Of a stretch of DNA of 64,000 nucleotides, positions 1-7,147 are shown one piece after another. The DNA is from Plantactinospora mayteni (GTDB taxonomy: Bacteria; Actinomycetota; Actinomycetes; Mycobacteriales; Micromonosporaceae), in assembly GCF_016862935.1 (NCBI RefSeq), contig NZ_BONX01000018.1, positions 328,314 to 392,313 on the forward strand, in the 5' to 3' direction. Position numbers and translations under genes: made by a program. The first letter of the stretch is position 1; every line of letters begins with the position of its first letter. Below the pieces are notes generated by a model. The model saw only the letters and a list, made by a program, of their open reading frames with translations, ran no database searches and was not told the origin of the DNA.

Positions 1-439
1 CGGCGAGTGAGTCGTCCGGCAGGGTCTGCCCGGCGGCCAGCGGCGGCCCGGCCGGGGCCAGCCGGCTCAGCACAGCGCTGGCCCGCCACCGCTCGGCCAG
101 GTCCGCCGGGCTGCCCGAGGCGTTGAGCCGCTTGGCCGCCACCTGGGGGGCCACCGTCGCCCACCGCTCGTCGTCCGGCGCGATCCGGGTCACCTCGGCC
201 GGCCAGGTGACGATCCGTCCGCCGTGGTCGCCGCGCAGCGTCACGCTCGCGGTCTCCGTCTCGGCCAGCCCCGGCGCGGACTGCTCGCCGGGGCCGCTCA
301 CCACGTACAGTCCGCCGTCCAGCGGAACGCACCAGAGCGCGACCGGCGGTCGCTCGCCGACCGCCACCCACGCCACGGCGGCCTTCTTCATCGCCTCCGC
401 CACCAGCGGCGAGACCGGGGCCTGCTGCTCGTCCGTCAC
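1..439 (-). CDS. Conserved hypothetical protein, 3' part beyond window
   Basis: An open frame runs leftward from a GTG at 439 to the window edge without a stop (146 codons visible). The GTG overlaps the stop of the upstream HAD gene in a GTGA arrangement, so the two are probably translationally coupled. The visible protein is soluble, with no signal peptide or membrane segment. It contains a beta-rich stretch (ALWCVPLDGGLYVVSGPGEQ), and a mixed alpha/beta part (ITxWPAEVTRIAPDDERW-like) follows. I do not recognise the family with certainty; the pattern is that of a small conserved actinobacterial protein. No function is assigned. Confidence 0.75.
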   Translation of the reverse strand, partial: MTDEQQAPVSPLVAEAMKKAAVAWVAVGERPPVALWCVPLDGGLYVVSGPGEQSAPGLAETETASVTLRGDHGGRIVTWPAEVTRIAPDDERWATVAPQVAAKRLNASGSPADLAERWRASAVLSRLAPAGPPLAAGQTLPDDSLA

Positions 440-1350
440 ACCCCGAATCCTGCCCCACCCCGGACCGGCACGGAACCCGCCGGCTCCGATCCGGGCCGGC
501 TTGGCGCGGGTACGTCGAGCAGCCCGGGTACCTCGGTCAGCGAGGTGAGTGCCGGACCGGTCCAGCCACGGTCCGGGTTGAAGACGAGGTGACCGTCGAG
601 GTCGGCTGCGGCCAGCCGGATGGCGGTCATCCCGGCCCGGGCGGCGCCGGTGAGTTCCTGACTGCCGCCGTCGCCGACGTAGAGGCAGTCTGCCGGGGCG
701 ACGCCCAGCCGGTGGCAGGCGGCGAGATAGATCGCCGGATCGGGCTTGCAGCGACCCACCTGCACCGAGAAGACCCGTGCGTCGAGCAGGGGCGCGACCG
801 GCAGGTGCGGCAGGAAGGCGGGAAGTTCGTGGGTACAGTCGCTGACCAGTGCGGTACGCGCGCCACGACGCCGTACGGCCCGCAGCACCGTCACCGCCTC
901 GGGGCGGAGTCGGGTGTCGGCGCGTACCGCCTCGACTCGGGCCTCGACGGCGGCGCGCAGGTCGGCGGCGGACGGTCGGGCGCCAGCCTGCGCGCAGATC
1001 CACCGCATGGTGTCGGTGGCATCCCCGAGCGCTCCGCTGGCGCGCAGGTAGAAGGACCGGTCGAGTATCTCGACCAGCGCCTCCACCGCACAGCCGAGCA
1101 GTGCGGCGACCACCGCGTGCTGCTGGCCCCGCCGGCTGGCGCAGGTGAGGGTGCCGAAGAAGTCGAAGATCACCGCCCGGTACGCGGGTGACCGCCGCCC
1201 GGCCCGCTCCGACCACTCGGCATCGGGGCGATACGCCGACCACTCGGCATCGGGACGGTACGCCGACCGCGCGGGGCCGGTCGGGTGTGCTGGCTGGTCG
1301 TCGGGGGTGGGACAGCGGTCGGTCGGGGAGGGGAACCGGTATGTGGGCAT
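436..1350 (-). CDS. HAD-superfamily hydrolase
   Basis: 304 residues. After an N-terminal extension of about 55 residues the HAD fold begins at FDFFGTLT (Asp63 is the expected nucleophile). Motif II is the LVSDCT segment, motif III the KPDPAIY segment (Lys of the family), and motif IV GDGGSQE. The second Asp of the usual DxD motif is Phe65, so classic phosphatase acid/base chemistry is not assured; haloacid-dehalogenase-like or pseudo-phosphatase activity is possible. The extension contains a tandem repeat of SAYRPDAEW and may not be translated in full; an internal start near residue 50 would give a normal-sized HAD protein. Its stop overlaps the next gene's GTG. Substrate unknown. Confidence 0.85.
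   Translation of the reverse strand: MPTYRFPSPTDRCPTPDDQPAHPTGPARSAYRPDAEWSAYRPDAEWSERAGRRSPAYRAVIFDFFGTLTCASRRGQQHAVVAALLGCAVEALVEILDRSFYLRASGALGDATDTMRWICAQAGARPSAADLRAAVEARVEAVRADTRLRPEAVTVLRAVRRRGARTALVSDCTHELPAFLPHLPVAPLLDARVFSVQVGRCKPDPAIYLAACHRLGVAPADCLYVGDGGSQELTGAARAGMTAIRLAAADLDGHLVFNPDRGWTGPALTSLTEVPGLLDVPAPSRPGSEPAGSVPVRGGAGFGV
1211..1264. repeat. 27-bp tandem repeat, two copies
   Basis: Two adjacent 27-bp units beginning GACCACTCGGCATCGGG differ at two positions. The period is a multiple of three and lies inside the N-terminal extension of the HAD gene, where it duplicates nine residues. Confidence 0.9.
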
Positions 1351-1432
1351 GGGGGAGCAGGCCTCCAGAACCGGATGGAGCCAGGAGCGATCGGACGATC
1401 GTAACGGCTAGTCGATCAGATGGTGGCCCGCA

Positions 1433-2467
1433 GTGACATGTGAGGATTTTTCCGTGCCTGCCGCCGTACCACCGTCCCGGACCTCGATCGACCCGCTGAG
1501 CGTCGGCGCGGTCGCGGTCGCCATCGCGGCGGTGTCGTCGTCGGCGCCGCTGATCGCGTTCGCCGCCGCGCCCGCGCTGGCCATCGCCTTCTGGCGCAAC
1601 TTCCTCGCGGTCGGCGTGCTCGGGCCGGTCGCGCTGTTCCGGCGCCGGGCCGAGTTCCGGGCGCTGACCAGGGGCGCCGGCCGCCGGGACGCGGGCTACT
1701 GCGTACTCGCCGGTCTCGCCCTCGCGGTGCACTTCGCCACCTGGATGCCGAGCGCCCAGTTGACCTCGGTGGCCGCCGCCACCGCGCTGGTGGTCACCCA
1801 GCCGGTCTGGCAGGGACTGATCGCGCTCGGCCAGGGCCGACGGCTCTCCCCGCTCGCCTGGGTCGGCATCGGGCTGGCGGTGGTCGGCGCGATCTGGGCG
1901 GTCGGCGCAGACTTCGGGGTCTCCGGCCGAGCCGTCGTCGGTGACCTGCTCGCGGTCGCCGGTGGGATGGCGGCGGCGGTCTACACCGCCCTGGGTGAAC
2001 GGGTCCGGAGCACGATCAGCACCGTCGGCTACACCACCATCTGCTACGGGGTCTGCGCGGCGGCGCTACTGGTGGTCTGCCTGGCCGGTGGCGTACGCCT
2101 CGGCGGCTACGACACCGCCACCTGGCTGGCCGTACTGGGGCTGGTGGTGGGGGCCCAACTGCTCGGGCACTCGATGTTCAACTACGCGCTGCGCCGGATC
2201 TCGGCGACCACGATCAGCGTGCTCTTCCTGCTCGAAGCGCCCGGCGCCGCGCTGCTCGCCTGGGTCTGGCTGGGCCAGGTACCCCGGACGGCCGCGCTGC
2301 CCGGACTGGTCCTGCTGCTGGCCGGCGTCGCCGTCGTGCTGCACGGCGAGGCGCGGGCCGCCCGGCGCCCCGGCACCACCCCAGCACATCCGGATCCGCC
2401 ACCCGCCCCGCCGGAGGCGGGCCCGGACGGCGACCCGCGTTCCGGAGCGGCCCACCGAACCGGCTGA
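1433..2467 (+). CDS. EamA/DMT-family transporter (10 TM)
   Basis: 344 residues with about ten hydrophobic segments in two similar halves, the layout of EamA (DUF6) transporters of the drug/metabolite superfamily. The first half begins with the SVGAVAVAIAAVSSSAPLI helix; the second repeat includes SATTISVLFLLEAPGAALLAW, typical of the family's ninth helix. The C-terminus is a Pro/Gly-rich cytoplasmic tail of about 40 residues. The start is GTG at 1433; a GTG at 1454 is an alternative and there is no strong Shine-Dalgarno for either. The spacer to the divergent HAD gene is about 80 bp. The family exports amino acids, metabolites or drugs; the substrate cannot be read from sequence. Confidence 0.88.
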   Translation: MTCEDFSVPAAVPPSRTSIDPLSVGAVAVAIAAVSSSAPLIAFAAAPALAIAFWRNFLAVGVLGPVALFRRRAEFRALTRGAGRRDAGYCVLAGLALAVHFATWMPSAQLTSVAAATALVVTQPVWQGLIALGQGRRLSPLAWVGIGLAVVGAIWAVGADFGVSGRAVVGDLLAVAGGMAAAVYTALGERVRSTISTVGYTTICYGVCAAALLVVCLAGGVRLGGYDTATWLAVLGLVVGAQLLGHSMFNYALRRISATTISVLFLLEAPGAALLAWVWLGQVPRTAALPGLVLLLAGVAVVLHGEARAARRPGTTPAHPDPPPAPPEAGPDGDPRSGAAHRTG

Positions 2468-2491
2468 CCACACGCCCCGCCGCTCGGCAGC

Positions 2492-2587
2492 GTTGGCCCG
2501 CCGGTCGGGAGGGTTGGCCCGCCGGTCGGGAGGGTCGGTCGGCCGGTCGGGAGGGTCGGTCGGCAGGGTCGGCCCGCTGGTCGGGAT
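2492..2587. repeat. 21-bp tandem repeat between convergent genes
   Basis: About four degenerate copies with a 21-bp period (starts near 2492, 2513, 2534, 2555), each a variant of GTTGGCCCGCCGGTCGGGAG. They fill the space between the convergent EamA and DUF4190 genes and abut the DUF4190 stop codon. Confidence 0.85.
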
Positions 2588-3021
2588 CAGCCCGAGGTGC
2601 TCGACGTGGTGGCGAAGAGCACGCCGATGAAGCCCAGGTAGGCGAGGAAGAAGAGCAGGCCGAGGGCGACCATCCCGAGGGAGACCCAGCCGAGCACGAG
2701 GCCGGCGGTGGCGAAGCCGCTGCCCTCCTCGCCGCTCGCCTGGATCTCGGTACGTGCCTTCTTCGCCAGGTAGACCGCGACCGCGCCGACCAACTGGCAG
2801 CTGAACAGGGCGACGATCCCGGTGACCATGGCCGCGATCGCCATCCCGTTCGTCGGGCGGCGCACCACGTACGGGTAGCCGGGGTAGCCCGGTGTCCAGC
2901 CCGGCTGTGGCGCTTCGCCGGCCGGTCCCGGGTACTGCCCCGCGTCGAGGGGCGGCGGCGCGACGGCACCCGGGTCGCTGGTGGGCTCGGACGGGTTACC
3001 GGTGCTGCTGCCTGGGTTCAC
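2587..3021 (-). CDS. DUF4190 membrane protein
   Basis: 144 residues. The first 55 are Pro/Gly/Tyr-rich and probably disordered (PGSSTGNPSEPTSDPGAVAPP). Two hydrophobic segments follow (GMAIAAMVTGIVALFSCQLVGAV and a C-terminal segment around LGWVSLGMVALGLLFFLAYL) flanking a short basic loop with AKKARTEIQASGEEGSGFA, the DUF4190 pattern. It is the first of three such genes in 2.8 kb. Function unknown; the family is a small actinobacterial membrane protein often linked to the cell surface. No partner enzyme is apparent. Confidence 0.85.
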   Translation of the reverse strand: MNPGSSTGNPSEPTSDPGAVAPPPLDAGQYPGPAGEAPQPGWTPGYPGYPYVVRRPTNGMAIAAMVTGIVALFSCQLVGAVAVYLAKKARTEIQASGEEGSGFATAGLVLGWVSLGMVALGLLFFLAYLGFIGVLFATTSSTSG

Positions 3022-3045
3022 GGCGCCTCCTGCTGGTCCGGATGC

Positions 3046-3624
3046 TCAGTAGCCGGTGTCGTACGTCGACGGCTGGTTGGCCAACCAGACGAAGAAGATG
3101 ACGATGGCGATGGTGGACAGGACCGCGATGGCGGTGGATATCCAGCCGACGATGATGCCGGCCTTGGCGAATCCCGAGCCGCCCTCGCCGCGCTCGCGGA
3201 TCTGCTTGCTGGCGACGTGTCCCATGATCGCCCCGACGGCGCCGAGGTAGCCGCCCAGCCCGTACCCGCAGAGCCCGAGCGCGCCCACGATGGCGACCAC
3301 CATGGCCGCGATCGACAGACCGTTGGTCGACGGACCCGGGGTGACCACCGGGTAGCCCGCTGGCGGGTAGCCGGCCGGCGGATAGCCCGGAGCCATCACC
3401 GGCTGGCCGCTGATCGGATCTGTGCCGGCCGGGTATGCCTGGGTCGGATAGCCGGGGTCGGCCGGATATCCCGGCTGGTAGGGCTGGGCGGGGGCGGCGG
3501 CCTGCACCGTCGGATCCTGGTACATGGGCTGGTAGCCCGGATCCTGGTAGCCACCGGGTTGGGCCGGTGGCTGCGCCTGCCAGGACGGATCGCCGGAGTA
3601 GCCGCTCTGCTGGGGGTCGGTCAT
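3046..3624 (-). CDS. DUF4190 membrane protein with PGY-rich N-terminus
   Basis: 192 residues from ATG at 3624; a longer open frame upstream is non-coding in character. The N-terminal half is Gln/Pro/Gly/Tyr-rich with near repeats such as [14 protein letters not shown]. The C-terminal half has two membrane segments ([20 protein letters not shown] and [20 protein letters not shown]) around the charged loop [19 protein letters not shown], matching DUF4190. The loop sequence is closely related to that of the neighbouring protein at 2587-3021, so the pair are likely tandem paralogues separated by 24 bp. Function unknown. Confidence 0.85.
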   Translation of the reverse strand: MTDPQQSGYSGDPSWQAQPPAQPGGYQDPGYQPMYQDPTVQAAAPAQPYQPGYPADPGYPTQAYPAGTDPISGQPVMAPGYPPAGYPPAGYPVVTPGPSTNGLSIAAMVVAIVGALGLCGYGLGGYLGAVGAIMGHVASKQIRERGEGGSGFAKAGIIVGWISTAIAVLSTIAIVIFFVWLANQPSTYDTGY

Positions 3625-3727
3625 TCGAGGTCTCTCACTTCGTCCGTTCGGATGCGTCGCCAGGGTAGTCGGCGTTCGCCATCTCGGTGTCCCCATATCC
3701 GGCCGACCGGGCGTCGGCCGACGAGCG

Positions 3728-3768
3728 GGGCCGGTCCCGGTCGACCTGCCGGGCCGGTCCCGGTCGAC
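3728..3768. repeat. 23-bp period direct repeat
   Basis: GGGCCGGTCCCGGTCGAC occurs twice, at 3728-3745 and 3751-3768. It lies in the about 380-bp spacer (3625-4003) between the DUF4190 gene and the divergent SDR gene. No other convincing feature is visible in this spacer. Confidence 0.85.
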
Positions 3769-4003
3769 GTGCGGTCGGCGGTGCCCCGGCGGTGCGGCGT
3801 TGCCCGTATCGCCTGGACCGGGCAGGATCGCGGGCATGGTATTCGACGCGCGCGCCGGGGACAGATCCGGTAATCGGCCTCGTCGGGACGCCACGCGCCC
3901 CGCGCTGGCCCGCCGGCCCCGTAACGGCTCGCAGGGCACCGTCTCGCAGAGCATCGACCCCGGCCGGCCGGGAGCGCCGGCCGGCGACGCCGAGCCGGTG
4001 ACA

Positions 4004-4759
4004 ATGCGGCTGGACGGGCGGGTGGCGCTGGTCACCGGTGCCGGCAGTCCGGACGGGATCGGGTACGCGACCGCCCGCCGGCTCTGCGCGCTCGGTGCCC
4101 GGGTGGCGATCGTCTCGACCACCCGCCGCATCCACGAGCGGGCCACCGAGCTGGGCGCGACGGGTTTCGTCGCCGACCTCACCGACGAGGCCGAGGTCGG
4201 CGCGCTGGCGGACGCCATCGTCGAGCAGTTCGGCGAGGTGGAGGTACTCGTCAACAACGCCGGACTGGCGAGCCGGGCGAGTCCCGAGGTGCTCCGGCCG
4301 GTCGCCCAGTTGAGTTATGACGAGTGGCACCGGGAGATCGAGCGCAACCTGAGTACGGCGTTCCTGTGCAGCCGGGCGTTCAGCGGCGGCATGGCCGAAC
4401 GTGGTTGGGGGCGGATCGTCAACCTCGCTGCCACCGCCGGCCCGGTCAACGCCCTGCCCACCGAGGCGGCGTACGCGGCGGCGAAGGCCGGTGTCGTCGG
4501 GCTGACCAGGGCACTCGCGATGGAGATGATCGCCGACGGGGTGACCGTCAACGCGGTGGCGCCGGGGACCATCTACACCGCAGCCTCCACCATGGCCGAA
4601 CTGAAGCAGGGTCTCGGTACCCCTGTCGGCCGCCCCGGCACCCCGGACGAGGTCGCCGCCGCGATCGCCTTCCTCTGCTCGCCGGCCGCCTCGTACATCA
4701 CCGGTCAGATGCTGGTGGTGGACGGCGGCAACAGTGTGCGGGAGGCGGAGTACCGCTGA
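4004..4759 (+). CDS. Short-chain dehydrogenase/reductase (SDR)
   Basis: 251 residues from ATG 4004 ([14 protein letters not shown]); GTG 3998 is a near-equivalent start, and a longer frame from 3800 is unlikely. Classical SDR features: the glycine-rich [10 protein letters not shown] nucleotide-binding motif, the NNAG motif, the YAAAK catalytic Tyr/Lys motif, and the C-terminal [17 protein letters not shown] segment. The residue 13 before the catalytic Tyr, normally Ser, is Thr (LAATAG), a conservative change. Likely an NAD(P)-dependent alcohol or ketone oxidoreductase of the FabG-like group. Substrate unknown and no operon partner. Confidence 0.88.
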   Translation: MRLDGRVALVTGAGSPDGIGYATARRLCALGARVAIVSTTRRIHERATELGATGFVADLTDEAEVGALADAIVEQFGEVEVLVNNAGLASRASPEVLRPVAQLSYDEWHREIERNLSTAFLCSRAFSGGMAERGWGRIVNLAATAGPVNALPTEAAYAAAKAGVVGLTRALAMEMIADGVTVNAVAPGTIYTAASTMAELKQGLGTPVGRPGTPDEVAAAIAFLCSPAASYITGQMLVVDGGNSVREAEYR

Positions 4760-4838
4760 CCCGGAAGCCGTTCGCTACCGGTCGGGCGGGCGGTTCCGGC
4801 GGGCCCGACGAGCCGCCGCGACACCCCGCCCGACCGGA

Positions 4839-5408
4839 TCAGTAGGAGCCGCCGTCGCCCTCCGAGCCGGCCCAGCCCACCAGGGCCAGCCAGCCGCAGC
4901 AGCCGATCAGGTAGAGCGCGGTGAAGACGTAGCTGAGCACCAGCCCCCAGGTGGCCAACTGGCCGCCCTGTTCGCCGGTACGGCGGATCTGGCGTCGGGC
5001 CAGGTGCCCGAGCACGATGCCGGCCGGCGCGAAGACGAAGGCGAAGACCAGGGAGAGGATCGCCAGCAGGTTGAACCCGGACTGCCGGCCGGGCTGACCG
5101 TAGTAGCCGGGCTCGCCCTGCGCACCGGGCTGTCCCGGCTGCCCGTAGTAGCCGGGCTGGTCCTGGTAGCCGTACTGGCCGGGCTGGTCCTGGTAGCCGG
5201 GCTGGCCGTAGTAGCCGGGCTGCTCGGGTTGGCCGGGGTAGCCGTACTGGCCGGGTTGGCCGTACTGCCCGGGCTGGTCGGAGTAGCCGGGCTGGCCCGG
5301 GTGGCCGCCGTACTGGCCGGGCTGGTCGGGGCGTCCGCCGGAGCCGGGTGGGGGCTGCGCCGGAGATCCCTGCGGATCCTGCGGCTCACCCGGCCCTGGG
5401 TAGCTCAT
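4839..5408 (-). CDS. DUF4190-like membrane protein with YGQPGQ repeats
   Basis: 189 residues. Residues 1-105 are a low-complexity tract of repeated [12 protein letters not shown] units, and the C-terminal 80 residues hold two membrane segments ([21 protein letters not shown] and [19 protein letters not shown]) around the loop [16 protein letters not shown]. This is the third DUF4190-type protein here and resembles the other two in architecture rather than in the repeat tract. Tyr/Gln/Gly-rich tracts of this kind are often disordered and may mediate protein assembly; that is inference. It stands alone, convergent with the SDR gene. Confidence 0.83.
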   Translation of the reverse strand: MSYPGPGEPQDPQGSPAQPPPGSGGRPDQPGQYGGHPGQPGYSDQPGQYGQPGQYGYPGQPEQPGYYGQPGYQDQPGQYGYQDQPGYYGQPGQPGAQGEPGYYGQPGRQSGFNLLAILSLVFAFVFAPAGIVLGHLARRQIRRTGEQGGQLATWGLVLSYVFTALYLIGCCGWLALVGWAGSEGDGGSY

Positions 5409-5519
5409 AGCCTCGCCTCCTCACCCGGAAACGCTACCCGTCACCGCCGACTTTCACGGCAAATGTCCGGGATGACACGCCCTGTGGTGGAGGAGAGTTC
5501 GCCGAGTTCGGTGGGCCGG

Positions 5520-5927
5520 TCAGTTCCGCCGGGACAGGCCGGCGGTGGCGCGTTCCACCGCGAGGCAGCGGTCCTCGACGCAGTCGATGCCGGCCTCCTC
5601 GGCGATCCGCCTGGCCTCGGCCGAGACGATGCCGAGTTGCAGCCAGACCGCCGGGGCGCCGATCGCGACCGCCTCGCGGACCACCTGCACGGCGTCCTCG
5701 GCCGGCCGGAACACGTCGACCAGGTCGACCGGATGCGGGATCTCGGCGAGGGAGCGGTAGACCCGCTCCCCGAAGAGTTCGTCCGCCACCGGGTTGACCG
5801 GGATGATCCGCCAGCCGTACCGCTGCATCAGCGCGGGGACGCTGTGGGCCGGCTTGTCCGGGTCGCGGGACGCCCCGACCACGGCGATCACCCCGGCCTC
5901 GGCCAGGATTTGCTGAGGGCTACGCAC
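5520..5927 (-). CDS. CoA-binding domain protein (YccU-like)
   Basis: 135 residues, the full length of the single-domain CoA-binding family related to the N-terminal part of succinyl-CoA synthetase alpha. Visible are the Rossmann start GVIAVVGASRDPDKPAHSVP, the PVNPVADELFGERVYRSLAEIP segment and the VWLQLGIVSAEA segment with the conserved EDRCLAVE end. Binding of CoA or a nucleotide is expected from the family; a physiological role is not established. The gene is transcribed with the downstream reductase direction but separated by 30 bp from it. Confidence 0.87.
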   Translation of the reverse strand: MRSPQQILAEAGVIAVVGASRDPDKPAHSVPALMQRYGWRIIPVNPVADELFGERVYRSLAEIPHPVDLVDVFRPAEDAVQVVREAVAIGAPAVWLQLGIVSAEARRIAEEAGIDCVEDRCLAVERATAGLSRRN

Positions 5928-5957
5928 CCCGCGACTGTAGCCCGGGTTCCGGCACTG

Positions 5958-6590
5958 TCAGCCCCGCTCGACTCCGAGCTGGATCCGGTACGCCGTCGGC
6001 CGGTCGATCTCGTCGAGCAGCGCGATGGCGAAGTCGGCGTACGAGATCCGGCTGCCCGCCTCGGCCGATGCCGTACGGTACCGGCCGGTCCGTGCCCCGC
6101 CGTGGTCGAAGTCGCCGGCCGGGCTGAGTACCACCCAGTCCAGCCCGCTCTCGGCCCGCAGCACCGCCATCCCGGCGGCGTGCCCGAGGGAGAAGGAGCG
6201 GTACTCCTGCGGGTAGCCGGCGGTGTCCATCAGCGGTGTCCCGTCGGCGGTCTCCAGTACCGAGGCGAGCCCGACCACCACCAGCCTCGGTACGCCGGCC
6301 CGGGGCAGCCCGGCCAGCAGCGCCCGGGCGGCGGCGGTGAAGAAGACGTCCGGTGCCGTCCCGGGGTCGTAGACGCTGCTGATCGCGGCCTGGTGGCCGG
6401 CGGCGATCCGGGCGACGTCGGCGGCCTCGGTCACGTCCCCGGCGACCAGCCGCACCCCGTCCGAGCCGAGGTCCGGGTGGCGGTCCGGATCCCGGACGAC
6501 GGCGGTGACCTGGTGTCCCCGTCGGCGCGCCTCGTCGACGGCGGCCCGGCCACCCCGGCCACCCGCACCGAAGACCACGATCCTGCTCAT
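5958..6590 (-). CDS. NAD(P)H-binding reductase (NmrA/atypical SDR type)
   Basis: 210 residues. The N-terminus MSRIVVFGAGGRGGRAA is a glycine-rich NAD(P)-binding motif followed by the NADPH-type basic residues (VVRDPDRHPD). No YxxxK SDR motif is present, so it fits the atypical SDR/NmrA-like flavin-reductase or epimerase group. The gene is divergent from an HxlR-family regulator with a 101-bp spacer, a frequent pairing in bacteria in which the regulator controls a reductase answering electrophile or redox stress. Substrate unknown. Confidence 0.85.
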   Translation of the reverse strand: MSRIVVFGAGGRGGRAAVDEARRRGHQVTAVVRDPDRHPDLGSDGVRLVAGDVTEAADVARIAAGHQAAISSVYDPGTAPDVFFTAAARALLAGLPRAGVPRLVVVGLASVLETADGTPLMDTAGYPQEYRSFSLGHAAGMAVLRAESGLDWVVLSPAGDFDHGGARTGRYRTASAEAGSRISYADFAIALLDEIDRPTAYRIQLGVERG

Positions 6591-6691
6591 CCTGTTCGCC
6601 TCCCGAATCCCGGCCGGAACCCGGTTGCCCGGCCGGTCCGGACGGTATCCAGCCGGCTGGTTACCGCCGGGATACCAACTACCGTGGAGGC

Positions 6692-7087
6692 ATGGCCGCG
6701 CCTCTCGACCCGGACATGTTCGACCCGGTATGCCCCACCGACCTGATGCCGATCCGCACCGGGGACAAATGGGCAGGCATGATCATCCGCTGCCTCGAAG
6801 GCGGCCCGCGCCGCTTCTCCGAACTCCGGGTGCCGTTGCGCGGCATCACCGCCAAGGTGCTCACCCAGTCGCTGCGGGCGCTGGAGCGCGACGGCTACGT
6901 CACGCGTACCGCCCAGACCCACCCGGTACGCCGCACCGAGTACGCGCTGACCCCGCTCGGCGCCAGCCTGCTCGGACCGCTGGCCGCGCTCTGCGCCTGG
7001 GCGGAGGAGCACTGGGACGAACTGCTCGACGCCCGGGAGGCCGGTACGGCAGCGCTGGCCGGTGGGAAGCCGTTCAGCGCAGGGTGA
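6692..7087 (+). CDS. HxlR-family transcriptional regulator
   Basis: 131 residues, normal length for the family. The winged-helix region covers residues 20-110, with PRRFSELRVPLRGITAKVLTQSLRALERDGYVTR as recognition helix and wing. Cys14 in DPVCPTDL lies just before the DNA-binding domain, the position used as redox or electrophile sensor in HypR/YodB-type members, so thiol-based regulation is plausible. The divergent NAD(P)H reductase at 5958-6590 is the likely target. The stop codon lies inside a tandem repeat shared with the end of the convergent gene. Confidence 0.88.
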   Translation: MAAPLDPDMFDPVCPTDLMPIRTGDKWAGMIIRCLEGGPRRFSELRVPLRGITAKVLTQSLRALERDGYVTRTAQTHPVRRTEYALTPLGASLLGPLAALCAWAEEHWDELLDAREAGTAALAGGKPFSAG

Positions 7088-7147
7088 GCTGCTCGACTGT
7101 CAGAAGGGTGAGCTGCTCGACTGTCAGAGCAGGGTGAGCTGTTCGAC
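7081..7147. repeat. 24-bp tandem duplication of a gene 3' end
   Basis: Two exact copies of a 24-bp unit beginning AGGGTGAGCTGCTCGACTGT (7081-7104, 7105-7128) and a third, partial copy from 7131 that lies in the coding end of the radical-SAM gene (VEQLTLL). The unit copies the end of that gene and also carries the HxlR stop codon. Confidence 0.9.

Noticed and set aside
3800..4003. Longer SDR start at 3800
   Set aside because: The extra 68 residues are Arg/Pro-rich and lie before the canonical [14 protein letters not shown] start; the spacer has non-coding character.
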